Source: Brassica napus
Taxonomy: Eukaryota; Streptophyta; Magnoliopsida; Brassicales; Brassicaceae
Assembly (NCBI RefSeq): GCF_020379485.1
Contig: NC_063448.1
Coordinates: forward strand, 48,927,218 to 48,991,217
DNA length: 64,000 nucleotides
Direction of reading: 5' to 3'
A model generated the notes under the pieces. The model made no database searches, was not told where the DNA came from, and saw only the letters and a program-made list of their open reading frames with translations. Every line of letters starts with the position of its first letter. The first letter of the stretch is position 1. Shown here one piece after another: positions 1 through 12,739 of the stretch. The position numbers and the translations under genes are program-made.

Positions 1-1
1 C

Positions 2-1660
2 AAGGTTGGCAAATCGGATAAAACAGTTTGGTACGTTTGTTGCGCGGATGATGATTGCGGCTGGCGTGTTCGCACAGAGGGATTAACATGTTCTTCATAT
101 TTTATCATCAAAAAGTATGTACCTGATCATTCATGTTCTCCATCATCAAGGAACCACTCAGTTCAGACAGCTTCATCAAAAACAGTTGGTAGTCTCATCA
201 CGCATAAGTACGAAAGTGTCAAGGAAGGGCCGAAACCTAATGATATCATCCAGTTTATGCGGAATGATCATGGAGTTGAGATATCCTACTCTTTAGCTTG
301 GGATGCACGTGAGTATGCAATAAATGCTGTGAGAGGCATTCCAGAGAAGGGTTATGAAAAAATTCCCAAATACTTGCAAATGATGAAGGAAGCTAATCCA
401 GGAACACACACATTTTATGAAACTGATAACGATGGGAGATTCAGATTCCTCTTCATCTCATATGGTCAGTCTATTCGCGGTTTTTATGCTGGCATTCGGA
501 AAGTTATTGTTGTGCATGAGACTTTTTCGAAGAGCAAATACAAAGGAATATTACTGGTAGCTACTACTTTAGATGGTAACTCGAACCTATATCCTATTGC
601 ATTTGGAGTTGTCGACTCATAGAATGATCACTCGTGGGAATGGTTTATGAGACAACTTAATGTTGTCATTGCTGATGATCATAGTTTAGCTTTTGTGTCT
701 GATAGGAACACCTCCATTGCAAAAGCTCTTGCGAAAGTGTATCCATATTCTCATCATGGAATTTGCATTCACCACTTGCTGAACAATGTTGTAACATATT
801 TCAAGAGTAATGGTGTATCTGGTTTGGTTGCAAAGGCTTCTAAATCTTATCGAGTAGCTGACTTTAAGAAGATGTTCACTGCTATTTTTGGAATTAGTCC
901 TGAAATTAGAACTATCTAATAGAAGCTGATGTGAGTAAGTGGGCTCGCTGTCAATTTTCGGGTTACATGTATTATGTTAGGACCACTAACCCTGCTGAAT
1001 CGATAAATTCTGCTTTGCATTCGCCAAGAGAGTTTCCAGTTAGACCTTTGTTGGACAGCATAAGGGAAATGATGACTCATTGGTTTTTCAAGCGTAAAAC
1101 TTTAAGTTTCAAATACACGCAGCCACTGACCATTGTGGTGGAGAAGAAGATTGACCGAAGGATTGAGAAGGGTAAGAAGTTTCAAGTTTCCCCAATTGGC
1201 GATGACAGGTTTTTGGTTCAAGGTGACACTTTTAAATGTTTGGTTGACTTGGTCAGATGCACATGTTCAAGGTGGCAAATTCGATTTGATGAAAATCCTA
1301 TGCATGCACGCCATAAAAGCAGCTTTCAGTGTAGAAAAACAAGCGCACACACTTACTGACGACATGTATACCACTGCTTCATGGAGATCGGTCTATGAGG
1401 AAACCATAAATCCTACTACTGTTCCAGAAGATTCATAGATTGTCCCATCTCACGTTAAGCAAGCAAAAGTACTTCCTCCAGAGAGTAGAAGAGGTGCAGG
1501 TAAGAGAAAGAAATGCAAATACGAAACAGTTGAAGACAAGATCCGTTTGTTACAAGGAACTCAACGCTCTAAACGTCATAAATGCAATCGATGTGGTATT
1601 GTTGGGCACAATAGGTCAACATGTGATAGAGCAATATATGATTCAAGCCATTCTGTTTAG
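2..1660 (+). pseudogene. MuDR-type (MULE) transposase, decayed, 5' end outside window
   Basis: This is a remnant of a Mutator-like element transposase, which cuts and pastes the element in the nucleus. The frame is open from base 2. The start has Cys/His-rich residues of the N-terminal plant MuDR DNA-binding region (VCCADDDCGWRV, PDHSC). The MULE catalytic core follows at about 450-900 (GILLVATTLDGN, then HSWEWF, then HHGICIHHL). A SWIM zinc finger lies at about 1257-1315 (CTC...CMHA) and a CCHC knuckle at about 1585-1630 (CNRCGIVGHNRSTC). Disablements seen directly: TAG at 620-622; a frame change at about 914-919, where the frame resumes as LIEADVSKWARC; a frame change near 1265-1275 inside the SWIM motif; TAG at 1436-1438, after which the same frame runs to the stop at 1658-1660. 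It is certainly non-functional. The matching terminal repeats were not found because the left end lies outside the window. Confidence 0.9.
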
Positions 1661-1869
1661 GCGAGTTATGTTTCAGAGTTGTTTCTAGTATTATCTGTGT
1701 TTCATCTCAAACTTATTTTTTTTCATGTTGAACTCAGTTTTATGTTTTTTTTGCTAAAATCCAGTATTTGCTTCGTTTTATACAAGTTATTTGATTATCA
1801 ACAGAATGTTTTCTGTTAAAATCCCTTCTTCATATGCAAGTTATTTGATTATCAAAAGAAGTTAAAATA

Positions 1870-2293
1870 TTAATCACGTTTCGAACACAAACATAAAATA
1901 CTGAGCATGGATCCTAAACAACCTACATCTGCCAAATTCTTTTGCTTCATAATTTCTTCCTGCACTGTCTTGTTCAATGAACTTTTCAGATCCTCAATTT
2001 CTTTGGCCATTCTCGAGTGTTGTTCATCCATCCTTTGAATCTCGTCAAACAGAGCCTCATCGACCCACTTAAAAAGATGTTGTTCTTTCTTTCTCTAAAT
2101 CGAAACATAAAAAGTCAATTGCGACTTAGAAGAATGAAAAGTAATTAGGGAAGTAATTATTTATCAGAATTACCTGTAAACCAATCTCACATCTGAAGAA
2201 ACACCTAAATGGGTTTTCCTCTGTTTTTGAAACATAAGTGACAATCTCTTTCCCACACCAGCATCTGGAAGGAGTCCCTCCATTGTTAATCAT
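1870..2293 (-). CDS. GRF-type zinc finger protein, two exons, apparently intact
   Basis: This is a small minus-strand gene. Exon 1 (2293-2174, 40 codons) starts MINNGGTPSRCWCGKEIV and continues with CRCFFRCEIGLQ-like spacing, the Cys pattern of a GRF zinc finger (CxCG, then RxFFxC). The intron is 2173-2095 (79 bp, GT...AG). Exon 2 (2094-1870) starts RKKEQHLFKWVDEALFDEI and continues as a charged, probably coiled-coil stretch (RMDEQHSRMAKEIEDLKSSL). It ends in a short hydrophobic tail at the TAA at 1870-1872. The predicted protein is 114 aa with no frame break. In Brassicaceae such genes commonly sit beside DUF1985/Ulp1-like genes inside Mutator elements, and here it lies between the transposase and the Ulp1-like gene. 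Nucleic-acid binding is inferred from the GRF family. Whether it is transcribed is unknown. Confidence 0.72.
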
Positions 2294-2735
2294 GTTCGTT
2301 TTTTTGAAGAGTGAATGAAGGAGAGGAGAAATAAACGATGAGATAAATAGGGCTTCTCGCCATTGGTCTTATATAAGTTTATTTTTAGGGCAAATCATGG
2401 TTTTAATCAGGTCAAGTTTTAGGGTCAACTTGCATGTGTTTTGATATTACGATTTGTATTGATTATTAAGATTTGTAGTCTTGGTAGGTTTGATATCGTC
2501 TATGGATTAGTTTTGTTTCATTTAGGGTATAGTTAGAGGTTGATATCATGTGTGGCTTTGTTTAGTTTCATTTAGGGTCTAGTTTGTTATTGTGTATGAT
2601 ACCACAAATATTCAAATAAGACCAAAAACATAGAGAGAAATTAAACTAAAAAACAGAGTCGTTGTTAAACTAGAGATTCAAATACAATACTAAATAAGAG
2701 ATTCAAATATAATGCTAGTCATAATGGTAATAGCC
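2294..2735. other. spacer between GRF gene and Ulp1-like gene
   Basis: This is AT-rich sequence with TTTAGGGT-type and TTGATAT-type short repeats at 2400-2590. No gene is seen. It contains the presumed promoter of the GRF gene (right side) and the 3' flank of the Ulp1-like gene (left-reading). Confidence 0.5.
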
Positions 2736-5700
2736 TCATAAAATTGTAACTACAGGATCTGTCGTGGTCTTCGGAGGAATAAACTGTGACATTCTCGAAA
2801 TAATGATAGGATCATTAGCAGCTTCCCATAGGTCATAAGCAATCTTGAGGCGATCTTCACGAATGTTGTCGTCATTCACTAATGATAAGTCCATGCCTAG
2901 AAGATGGCATTAAATGTGCTTCAGCGCATATACTCCACAATCACTGCAAGTCTTGTTTAGGAAGGGCATTGGGGCGTAAGTGACATCATATGGCTTGACG
3001 ATTAGTTTACTCTTCGAAGACTGCACAGCTTTGACAATTCTAGGGATGAGATGTGAAAATGGCTCCAAGTCCTTGTTGTGTTTCATTCCTCCACAGTCAA
3101 AGACCTCTATTAAACGAGTAACAAAGTTCACGCACATAGAGATCCAGTGGTTACCATGCACAAGAAGAGGCACATACATGCGACTGACATCAAGATCCCA
3201 CATTAGTCATGTTTGTCCGTGTGCAGGAAGTTCACCAATTCCGTACTGGTGGAGCAATCCTTGCACCTTGAAACCTTTTCTGTCTTTCTTGAAATCTATG
3301 TAAGAATTCTTCATTTGATTACTGAATAAGCAGCTCATGAAGGCTACTTTGGATTGATTCCATCGTCCCAAAGAAGTCCTCTAGCGAAATAAGTACAACA
3401 TAGCATCAATTTCCTGAAAGTAATGATACAAAATGAGTGAGTTGGCGTACAGAAAATAAGAACAGACTTATTTATAACTCACATCGTTCTGAAGCAACAC
3501 TACATTACATGTGCTGCTAACTCACTTAAGTGTACACAGAAGGTCCAATTTTGAGGTGTCTGCGATACAAAACATAGTTAAAAGGTGGTCGACTTTAATA
3601 CATTAAAGCACGCCAAAAAATTACTGTTTGGAAGTTGAACACCACTTCCTTAATTTGACCCATGAGTCCTCAGGGACAAAAACTAATGAATGATCTATGT
3701 CGTTCACCCGGTCCTCAGGTAAGTCTGTATCTTTGAGACTGAGTGTTTTGTAATCCGCAGGCTTAAATGATGATAAAGGAGTACTAATTTCTACTGCTTC
3801 TTCAAGCGAGCTTTTTTGTGAGGGATCGAAACCTCTAACATGTGATGCTTGAGAAAGGTTCCCCACGGCTTCTTGTAAATACTCTTGGGTCCCCATATCT
3901 TTATTTTTCGATGATTGTGACAAATTTTTCAAAAAATCCAACATATCATCAGTTTCAATATCCTGTTAATAACACCAAACATAATATTAATAGCTAAAAC
4001 AGACAAGGACGGAAGAAAAGAGGCAAACCACAGAAAAAATTACATTACAATAGAGTCAATTAAACAAGTCATAGTCATCAGTTTGCTTCATATCAAACAA
4101 CAAAATACATTACAATCCGATATTACAAGCAAAGACCAAAGACAGTACACAACAGTCAAGAGAAAATTAGAACACAAGCAATTTCGTCTGACATACTACA
4201 AAGCTTCATTTTGTGGTTACCTTTCTTGGCCGAGGGCTACGACGAACCGTAGGAGGAACCCCAGTCTCAGTTGCCTTGCCTTTGCCTTTTTCCTTTGCTG
4301 CTGAAGGAGACAGACTCTATGATGTTTCTCGCCATTGGTCTTTCTCCATTGTTGCTGAAGGACACAGAATCTCAGAGGCTCTTTCTTTTCCCATTGTATC
4401 TGACGGACCCGGAATCTTAGACTCCACTTCCTTGAGTTGAGCCATCTCTTTGTCGAAATGCTTTTGGATGTCTTTCTGCACCACCTCCTTTAAAGAGGTG
4501 AATAATACTTCAATGAAAGTCTTCATCTGACCGGAGATACTACTGCTATGTTCAGCCACCCGTTGACAAACCAATTGTTTCTTTCGGGCCTCGACACCAG
4601 GATCATTTATCTTACGTTTGCCCCTTCTTGCAACAACAGCCGGTTCCTCTACATGTGATGGTTCCTCCACATGGGTTTCTGTGACATCTCCGACATCAAC
4701 ACCCTCTTCTGAATCAGACAGCTCCAAATTTTGAGGCAAATCCTGAACTTCCCATTCGAATTCTGACCAATCTTGTTTGGCATTGATCAGAGCAACAATA
4801 CGTCCAACTCTTTCGTCATTCTTCTCATCTTCCCTGAAGAACTGATCACTATCAATCACATCCGAGTTCCTAGAAGCAGATAGAAAAGAGAACAACTCTC
4901 CCTGACAAGAACAAACCGAAACAGCAAACTTAATGATTTTGATGACTGAACAGATTATAAATAGAAGAAAGATAATTACCTTATCGAAGTGCGACTCCAG
5001 GCTACTGATATCTTCGTAAGACACTTTCCCACTTCCTTTCCAATCCCTACATCTCACTTTGGTAATGTTTTTGTTGAACTTTTGACCCACCATAGTACCA
5101 ATGTCGGGGATTGCCTCCATAACCCATATCTGAAACGAAATGGAGAATCCATCCAACACGTAACTGTTCTTCAGATGTAGATCTTTGGTTGCTTTGCGTA
5201 TTGAATCAATCAGCTCATCATATGCGTGAAGACTCCAAGGAAACATCCTCATCTTACCAAAATCCATCACCAAGCGGATGTATTCTAGAGGGATAGAAAC
5301 TCTATCATCCTTAGCTATGAGGTATCCTTGGATTATACAGAGATACACTAGCCTCACCCTGTCCACATACGTCTACTTGTTACAGACTTCAAGATGCTCA
5401 GTCCTTATACTCAATAAGTTGATCTTCCTGTTCTGCTTCAACACCCTGCTCCAAAACAACTTATCATCCTCCCAATCTTCAAAGTCTACGTCAGGTTCAT
5501 CCTTGAACTTGAGTCCAGTCACAGCATAAAATTCTTGCTGTGAAAACCTAAGAGGCCTCCTTGCAAATACAAACCACAGCTCGGGAAGCTTGGAAACCTT
5601 GAGCTGCTTGCATATGAAGCTGTGAATAATCTTCCCTGAGTACATGAGCTTGTTCTCTAGGATTGCCAAAATCGGACCGAAGACCGTGTCTTGCAAAACT

Positions 5701-5900
5701 TCATCATACTCATCCTTGAGAACACTTCTCACCATATCCAATGTCCTATGCCTACATGTATTGTTAATCTTATCAATCTGGGTCTCAGCTCCTTCTTCAA
5801 GAATGCGTTTTGAAAACTGGTAAGCTATTCCTATAAAACACGAAATCAAAAACATCAACTTGTTAGCGAATCTGCAGACATGGCAAAGAAACAGAGTCAA
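2736..5900 (-). pseudogene. DUF1985 / Ulp1-like (C48) protease gene, broken
   Basis: This is a multi-exon minus-strand gene of the Mutator-associated Ulp1 type. The N-terminal part (5900 to about 4980) has the DUF1985 signature (KLPELWFVFARRPLRFS, FYAVTGLKF, GKMRMFPWSLHAYDELI). An intron at 4980-4912 and an acidic, Lys-rich middle follow. A mid exon lies at 3944-3621. The C-terminal papain-like Ulp1 core is at about 3420-2736 (FKVQGLLHQYGIGELP, HGNHWISMCVNF, VFDCGG, CSDCGVYALKHI), with catalytic-type His (GNHW), Asp (FDC) and Cys (SDCG) visible. In-frame stops: TAG at 5373-5375, a TAG near 3387, a TGA just upstream of 3203, and TAA at 2910-2912 after KHI. The frame then resumes as CHLLGMDLSLVNDD and ends at 2736. 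Known members resemble SUMO proteases, but this copy cannot make a full protein. The first coding exon may lie further up at about 6400-6450. Confidence 0.82.
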
Positions 5901-7774
5901 AGCTACCCGACTATACCTGATTGACTCACTTCCAAACGCTTACGAGAGACATAAAGATACTCAAAATTAAGATGTTTTGTTTAAATTCATAAAACTCACA
6001 ATCAACTCAACCCAAAACTACAATCAAACTATTATACATGTAAAATAGCCCATAAAACTCAAATCAACTCAACCCAAAACTACAATCAAAACCGTAAACA
6101 TGAATCGATTTACTTTTTAAAAATTCAATCACCACCAAAATAAAATTCAACCTTAAGACTGGTTATTGTCTGAAAATGCACTCGTAGAACTCTTACATTA
6201 TCATCGGAACTTATCATTGTCTAAGCTCAAACAATGGACGTTCACAATTTGAGTTTCTAAGCCATTCAATAATTTATTAATACATGCATATCAACAAAAT
6301 CACTAAACCAAATCAAATAAAAAAGGGGATCTCAAAACCTAACCTTTAATTTTGGGAAAAGAGGAACCGAGATGAAAATAAAACACCTACTTGTTTTTAA
6401 TCAGTGATGAAAGCTTCGTCCGCCTCTTGCCAACGCTCATTAACGCTGTCGGATAAAACAAATTCAATTAGGGTTCATAGAGAAAACAAAGTTGGAGAAA
6501 AGAAACGTCTTAGAAACAGAAAATACCACAAAGGAAGGAGGAAGGAGGAAAGTAAGATGGCACGACAACTAAGAGTTCACCGCTGAACCAAGACGCGCCG
6601 GACGGAACACGTTGATGGCAAACACGGGAATCGCCTTTCTCGACCTTCGACGGAGAGATGTTGGAGACGATTGAGTTTTGATTTTTTTAACTTTATTTAC
6701 ATTTACTATATCATATTATAACTCAATTTGAAAATTATTTATATTTTTACTTTCTAACCTTTATAATTATAAATCGAAATACGAGGACAAAACTGGTTTT
6801 TACTTTTCAATAGTACAAAAGGGACAAAAATTAGTAAAAGCATTCTAAGGAGACAATATTATGTTAATTTGTTCTTTTTTTTCCAAATTTCCCAAAAAAA
6901 TATGCATGAGACTTTTTTAACGGTAACATTCTAACTTATGTAGATAGGCCTTGAATGTATGGTGCGGGATGAATAAAACGCACTGCGTGATTAATTTTGT
7001 TACCATTCAACCTAAATTTTGTTTGATAATTTTTATAATTAAAAATGATAAATTAAGAAAAAGGGAGGGGCGGGACAGAGGTGTGCTGAACTGCATGTGC
7101 AGTTGAGAACTGAGAAGATACGCAGCAAGTGTGGTCCAAGATATACTATTCACAAAATTTTATTTTTATTATTTTTAGTTGTTTAAAATAAAAGAACACA
7201 ATTTAAACCAATAATTGTTTTACGGTGTCGTTAAGAGATTATATTATTAAAAAAATATTTTTATTGTATACATTTATTTACTATATCATTATATTATCTT
7301 TACTTATATACTTAATTTTATTTTGTCTACATAATTATAAATATATTCACTCAATTATATCAGTACTATTTTTCGGTTCGGTTCCGATTTGATTTTTTCG
7401 TTTCTTCAGCTCTAGAAATTTAAGATATGTGTGAATATTAACAAAGTTTGGTTCGTTTTCGGTTTGGTTATTTTGATTTTCGGTTCGGCTAAGATAACAA
7501 AATTGGAAACCAACTTATATCCGAAGTTATTCAGTTCTGTTTTTTTTGTTAATTTGGATTAAAAAGTAAAAATAAAATAAAGTTTTCAGATAAAATACCA
7601 GATTTGTTTTTCAGATTTTGATTAAAACTCGAATAATTCAAATAATTTAAAATATTATGGATAAAAATTAAAAAGTATTATAGTAATTCAATTTTTAAGT
7701 ATTTTGAATTATAAATAATATTTTATCTTTTCCCCGCACTTTTTAGTTTATAATCATCATTCAAACATTCGTCG
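5901..7774. other. 5' flank of Ulp1-like gene and AT-rich intergenic spacer
   Basis: About 6370-6680 on the minus strand resembles a 5' leader of the Ulp1-like gene (CT-rich, short ATG frame near 6455). From 6700 on the sequence is AT-rich. It contains an inverted repeat AACTGCA-TG-TGCAGTT near 7089 and a CGGTTCGG-rich stretch at 7370-7500. No coding sequence is recognised, and the outer end of the Mutator element was not located. Confidence 0.45.
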
Positions 7775-9071
7775 TGTGTGAACCAAAATTCACACTGTCG
7801 ATTTCTGTTTAAATAAGGAAAGTAGGAGAACCCTATCTGCTAATAGCACACGCTAAGCAATCAGAACACGAGGTAACAACGATAAAGTATATGAAATCGT
7901 AAAAAGAGAGCAAAATTAGTTTTATTCCAAATTCGCGTATGAGCGTTACAACAAGGTAGAAGCTTCGGCTATGAGAGCTGTCGGCGAGATTCCTAGTTCG
8001 AACAACCGAAGACTGCAAAACCTAGTGGAGTCGCAGCTCGAAATACCAAAAACGGAAAGTTGCCTAATTGCTCTAAGTGATAAGTTTGCTCTGAAAATTC
8101 TCCCCCTATGCCTCTCGCCTAAGACTCCTTATATACTCGCTCCTAGGTCGGTTTACGCCTTTCCTCTTCAACCATTAAGCCGTCATAGCATAAAAATGGA
8201 GATATTCTATTTTTTCCGATCTTCGTAATTATCTTCAAAATTTTGTATTTATCCGCGGAAACTTAACATTTATCTTTCCTTGCGAACCAAGCGTAAACCG
8301 TCATGCGGATTACGAGCTGTTGGTTAAGAAATCGTAAGTTGGGCCTCGAGTCATGTCTTAGGTTCCTTTGGGCCGTCTTCTGACTCGAAACGTTTATTAC
8401 GGTTTTTTTGATAAAGAACGAACTTTCCGCGGTTTTTACCGCAAAGTTTGATTGATTACTTAGAATGGCGGAAAACATGAAATGAGTTCGCTACGGTCTT
8501 CGGGAGATAGCATCGTAGGGTAGACGAGAATGCATGGACTAGTGTCGTATTGACGTTTCGGAAGAGCTCGGTTGCTACGTAGCGACCAAGCGTTCTTTTT
8601 GGTCGCTACGTAGCGACTGAGCGGGACAGACGCTCGGTCGCTACGTAGCGACTGAGCGGGACTGACGCTCGGTCGCTACGTAGTGACCGAGCTTGGCTCG
8701 AGCTCGGTCGCTGCGAAGCGTCTGAATAGCGTGCATGTGTGGTAGTTGCGTAATGACCGAGCTTGGTTTGTCCGTGTTCTGATCGTCATACTCGAACCCA
8801 TCCGTAGCCGGTTTTGGTATGTTTCCGACGGCTTATGTTTGATCCAAATAGAATTCGAATGAAGCTTTATCTCGAGAACATACGTTGTGACGTTCTCTTG
8901 GCCGAGCATTATTTGTTGCGGAAAGACATACTTGTATTTTGTGGAGATTTGGACGTTAACTTCGTCGTAACCGTTTTTCGAACCCAACATTTACTTTTCG
9001 TAAAAAAGTTCATGCCGATTTTTACGGACTTTCAGACATTGATTCTGTCGTGACCGATGTTGACCCCAACA
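7775..9071 (-). repeat. left LTR of the large LTR element (1297 bp)
   Basis: It is colinear with 14450-15805 from ATTCACACTGTCGATTTC to GACCCCAACA. Differences are scattered substitutions, a short insertion in the right copy (near 14505) and different numbers of palindromic motifs (here at about 8565-8720). Short open frames in the two copies (for example 7971-8228 and 14667-14915) are simply the same LTR sequence and not genes. Confidence 0.85.
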
Positions 9072-12000
9072 GTTAGCCCCCCAGCTCGTTAGAACCATGA
9101 GCTTATAGCGTGAGGTTCTAGCGAGTGGCTTGGCAAGTTAGGCAAGTTAGGTGAGTTAGGCGGAACTAATGGTCGAAAAAGTCAGTGGTAAGTGGTCTTC
9201 TCGCTCTTCTAAAAGTAGAACGCGGTAAGATTGGGGCTATGCCTTATGATGGCTGCCTACGTACCCTTGTTGAAGGGATCAAGCCTTTCGTAGTTCGTCT
9301 TGGAGTTTAGGTTCTTATGACTTGTTTTCCAGCGAGACCTTTACGGTCTAGTTTTAATGTAGAGGTTATCAGGTGTGTTGCTGCCGATGGCATTTTATAT
9401 GGGTGTAGAAGGAAGACTACGAGTTGTCATCTCGTAATCTAATTCTGTGTGAACTGCAATATCCGTGATCTGTTTCGAGAGTTTTCCGCAGTGTGTAAAC
9501 CTGCGGGATTTCTGAAGACGCTCGAATATTGGCAAAGAGACAACTTTTGGGATCTCGTATCAAGGTTTTTGATACTATGCCTAGAGATGTTAGAGACCAG
9601 TGCGCTGGGTTTAGGGCAAGACCTAGGTTTACTCCTGGTTTTAGAGGGTGCGATGACTAATTCGACTTACGTATCCCATTTCAGTTTTATCCTGATTCCA
9701 TACCGATTTAAAGTCCATGATAGGTTCTCGGCTTATACGACTTGTATGGTTGGAACCGAGCATCTCTCCAAGGACAATTTTTAGGCCTCCTGGAAGTGCT
9801 GACCAAAAACTTTTGGTTTCTTTTATAGCGCTATTATCCTTGTGTGGATGTACGAGAGTTATCTCCACGAGATGGCTAAATCTGTTTAGGACGTTAAGAG
9901 TTTGTTGTGATCAGCAACAAACTTAATGGTAAAAAATACCGTTTCGAGTCTTCGCGAAGGATATGTTTTGAGAAGATGTTAGTGCGTATGACTGTCTGGT
10001 CTTCCAAGAAGATGTTTTTATCGAGGAAGGAAATTTTATCGAAGATTGAATCTTCGGGCGTCTGCGACGTCTCGCGATGCTGAAGATTTGTTATTCTTTC
10101 GTATGCCGCGTTTCGTGCTTGAAATATTCGCGGGCTTGAAGATGTTTCACGATGTTGCAAGGGTTTAGTCTTAGCCCTGCATTTGAGAAACATTCTAGTT
10201 TGACTACGGATGTCTGCAGCCAAAATTGTTGTTCTAGTTTGGATGCTAATAATTTGATTTGCGATCGAGGAATTAGGAGTGAGGTGTTACGTAAATTTGT
10301 CCATGGGAAGAAGCGTTTTCCTTCATAGTGCTTTGTGAAGTGTTGGCCTTCCGAGATCTATTTCGTGCATTTTTGAGGATGTTTCGTATAGCTCTAAAAG
10401 CTTTGTTACAATTTTTTCCTTACATGCCGCATATTATGGGTAAAACGTTGCGGGCTTAAAGTGAATTGTGGAGCGTATTGACCTTGGTCAATTTTTGAAA
10501 AGTTTAGATTTTCCGTTAACCATTTGGTTGTTAGGATGAGTTCGTTACGAAGAATTTATCATATGATTTCCGACTGTGGGTTATACGATAATTATTCTCT
10601 TAATAGTCTCACGACGTATTTAGACAAATCGTAGATTGTCGTTTAGCCGTTAAGTGATGGAGAGATGGTTTCTCAAACAGTTTGGCTTGGCGTGAGGGAT
10701 GTGTTCACTCAGATAGCCAAGGATGTTGTGGGTGAAGGATTATACCATGATACTTTAACATTTAAGGTCATGTTACGATCGTCCTTAAAGGGGATGGCAA
10801 ATATTGGTTTGGACTTTTAGTGAAAGGCGTAATTTGTCGAGGGCCAAAGAGCGCTTGTCGAGATTGCTAGGCCAAGTTTACTGGGGTTCCATGCTAATAT
10901 GACCGATAGTCGTAGAAAACGATTCTCCGCTCTAGGTTTTAGTTATACGACGAATATTTCGTATAATGTGATCTATAGTCTTATGAAAATTGAGTCTTTT
11001 TTGCTTGAGGATGACGAAGCCCAAGAGGTTTGCTACATAACCAGTGTGGAGTCAGTGGCGGGATGACTGCCTTCTCGGATGTGACCGAGAGAAAAGAAAA
11101 GCAGAAGCCAGCGAGCCTCAGGGTTCTTCATAAAGCCTGTTATGTTAACTTTAGAAAGTTTCTTCGTAAGACTTGGTCTGATTGTATGAAGGATTTTTCG
11201 CGTAAGTAACGGGGACCGGTTTTATGAAGGTTGTAGATCGGTGATATGTATACATATGTTAAAGTAGCGTTATTTCTGTGGGTTTCACGAGAAACGTTTC
11301 TGCTGTGATTACCGAAGTTTATTTCATTACGATCTAGTCGCATAACGTTTTTCATAGGTTTTATGAGAGGATTCTCATGACACATTCGTTTCTGGAACGA
11401 ATTGGTCAACCAGAGGTGGATCTAGCCACCATCGGAAGGAAAGCGTATCTTTGTGCACGATGCTACATCTATTCTCGATTTTTCTTCGTCACAAATGTCT
11501 TCCATGCTTTTCCGTGACTCACTTGGTACAACGGAAACTGAAAGAAATGCTTTGGTGATTAAAGATTTCTCGTAGAAATTTTTAAACAAAACTGGCTTTC
11601 TAAAACCGGAAAGGGCTTCAATACTTTGGCTAATCGTCGAGTTTCAGTTTGATATTGGTATACGCATGATTGCGACAAGAAATGATGTATAGTCTTTGAG
11701 ATTATGTTCATGATCGTCTGGATATGTTGCTAGCGTGTAGACGAATTTTAGATTATCGTTTGCCTATTTGAGACGATTTTCTTTGACAAAATTGTTTTCT
11801 TGACGATTTGCAAAAGTTTTTTTTTTTGAAGTTTGGGAGTATACGAGTATAGTATACGTACCTACTCCCTTTTTTTTTTTTTACGAAAGAAAACAGTTGA
11901 ACCGATACTTTGAAGGGTTGTGTACGTTTCTTCTTCTGAGGTTTGGAATGATCAATAATCCTGGACGATTTAAAGACGACGCTTGGACTGTGATTTGGTT

Positions 12001-12735
12001 TGTTTCCACGTTGACGACTTGGAATATGTCGGCTCCGAGAAAATTGCTAGAAATGAATTGGTTTTAAGACGACGTTCATGTCTCTAGTTTTTTCTCTCTT
12101 TAGGAAGCGAGCTTGATATGCGTGGCGATCGTTTCTCGATTTTCGAAGAGTTTAGATTGGTTTGAAAGATCTGGCTGAACAATTATGGAACGATATATCG
12201 AGACAAGAAAAATCGCCTAAGACTTAGTTCGCTAGACTATCCACCTAGGGTTTACGTTCCGTAAAGTTCTATGGCAGTCTCAAAGGCGTTTTTATTTCTT
12301 AGTAATTTCCTACGAAAATTCCAGGTCTGATTTCAAAAATTTCAAGACGGAAATACCTTAGTTCTCTCGAAGACGCAGTTTTGTCTCTTCTCAGTTTTGC
12401 TTGCTTATTTCCCCTTCCTCTTCTCGTGTATGTTCGCCATTTAAGATATTGGTGTTTATCCTTTGAAACTTGACATTTATTTTCCGAACTTGACTGTTAT
12501 TTTCTCCTTAGATACGACGTCAATTTTTATAAAAACGGTTCAACGTAATCGTATAGTTGAGGCAGCTATGGTGTTAAGTTAACCGTTGCCATTTTATACG
12601 ATTAATCTGAATCCATGCGAGAAAATAAGTCTTTACGGGTTTTTTTTTATCGTAAAGGTAACTCCAATCAAAACGAAACAAGAGACATTTCGATCGAGAT
12701 TTGAAGGAGAACACAAATATGGAGGTAAGGGCGAA
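9072..12735. other. non-coding interior of the LTR element
   Basis: 3.7 kb of GT-rich sequence with many stops in all frames. The short open frames show no retrotransposon or host-protein motif. It reads as structural RNA-like interior of a non-autonomous element. Confidence 0.6.
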
Positions 12736-12739
12736 TAGG

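Noticed and set aside
6404..6586. 60-aa plus-strand ORF, Lys/Arg rich
   Set aside because: It is more likely antisense to the leader of the Ulp1-like gene; no conserved motif.
7971..8228. ORF of 85 aa near-identical to the one at 14667
   Set aside because: Both lie in the two LTRs of one element; the similarity is duplication, with no recognisable protein.
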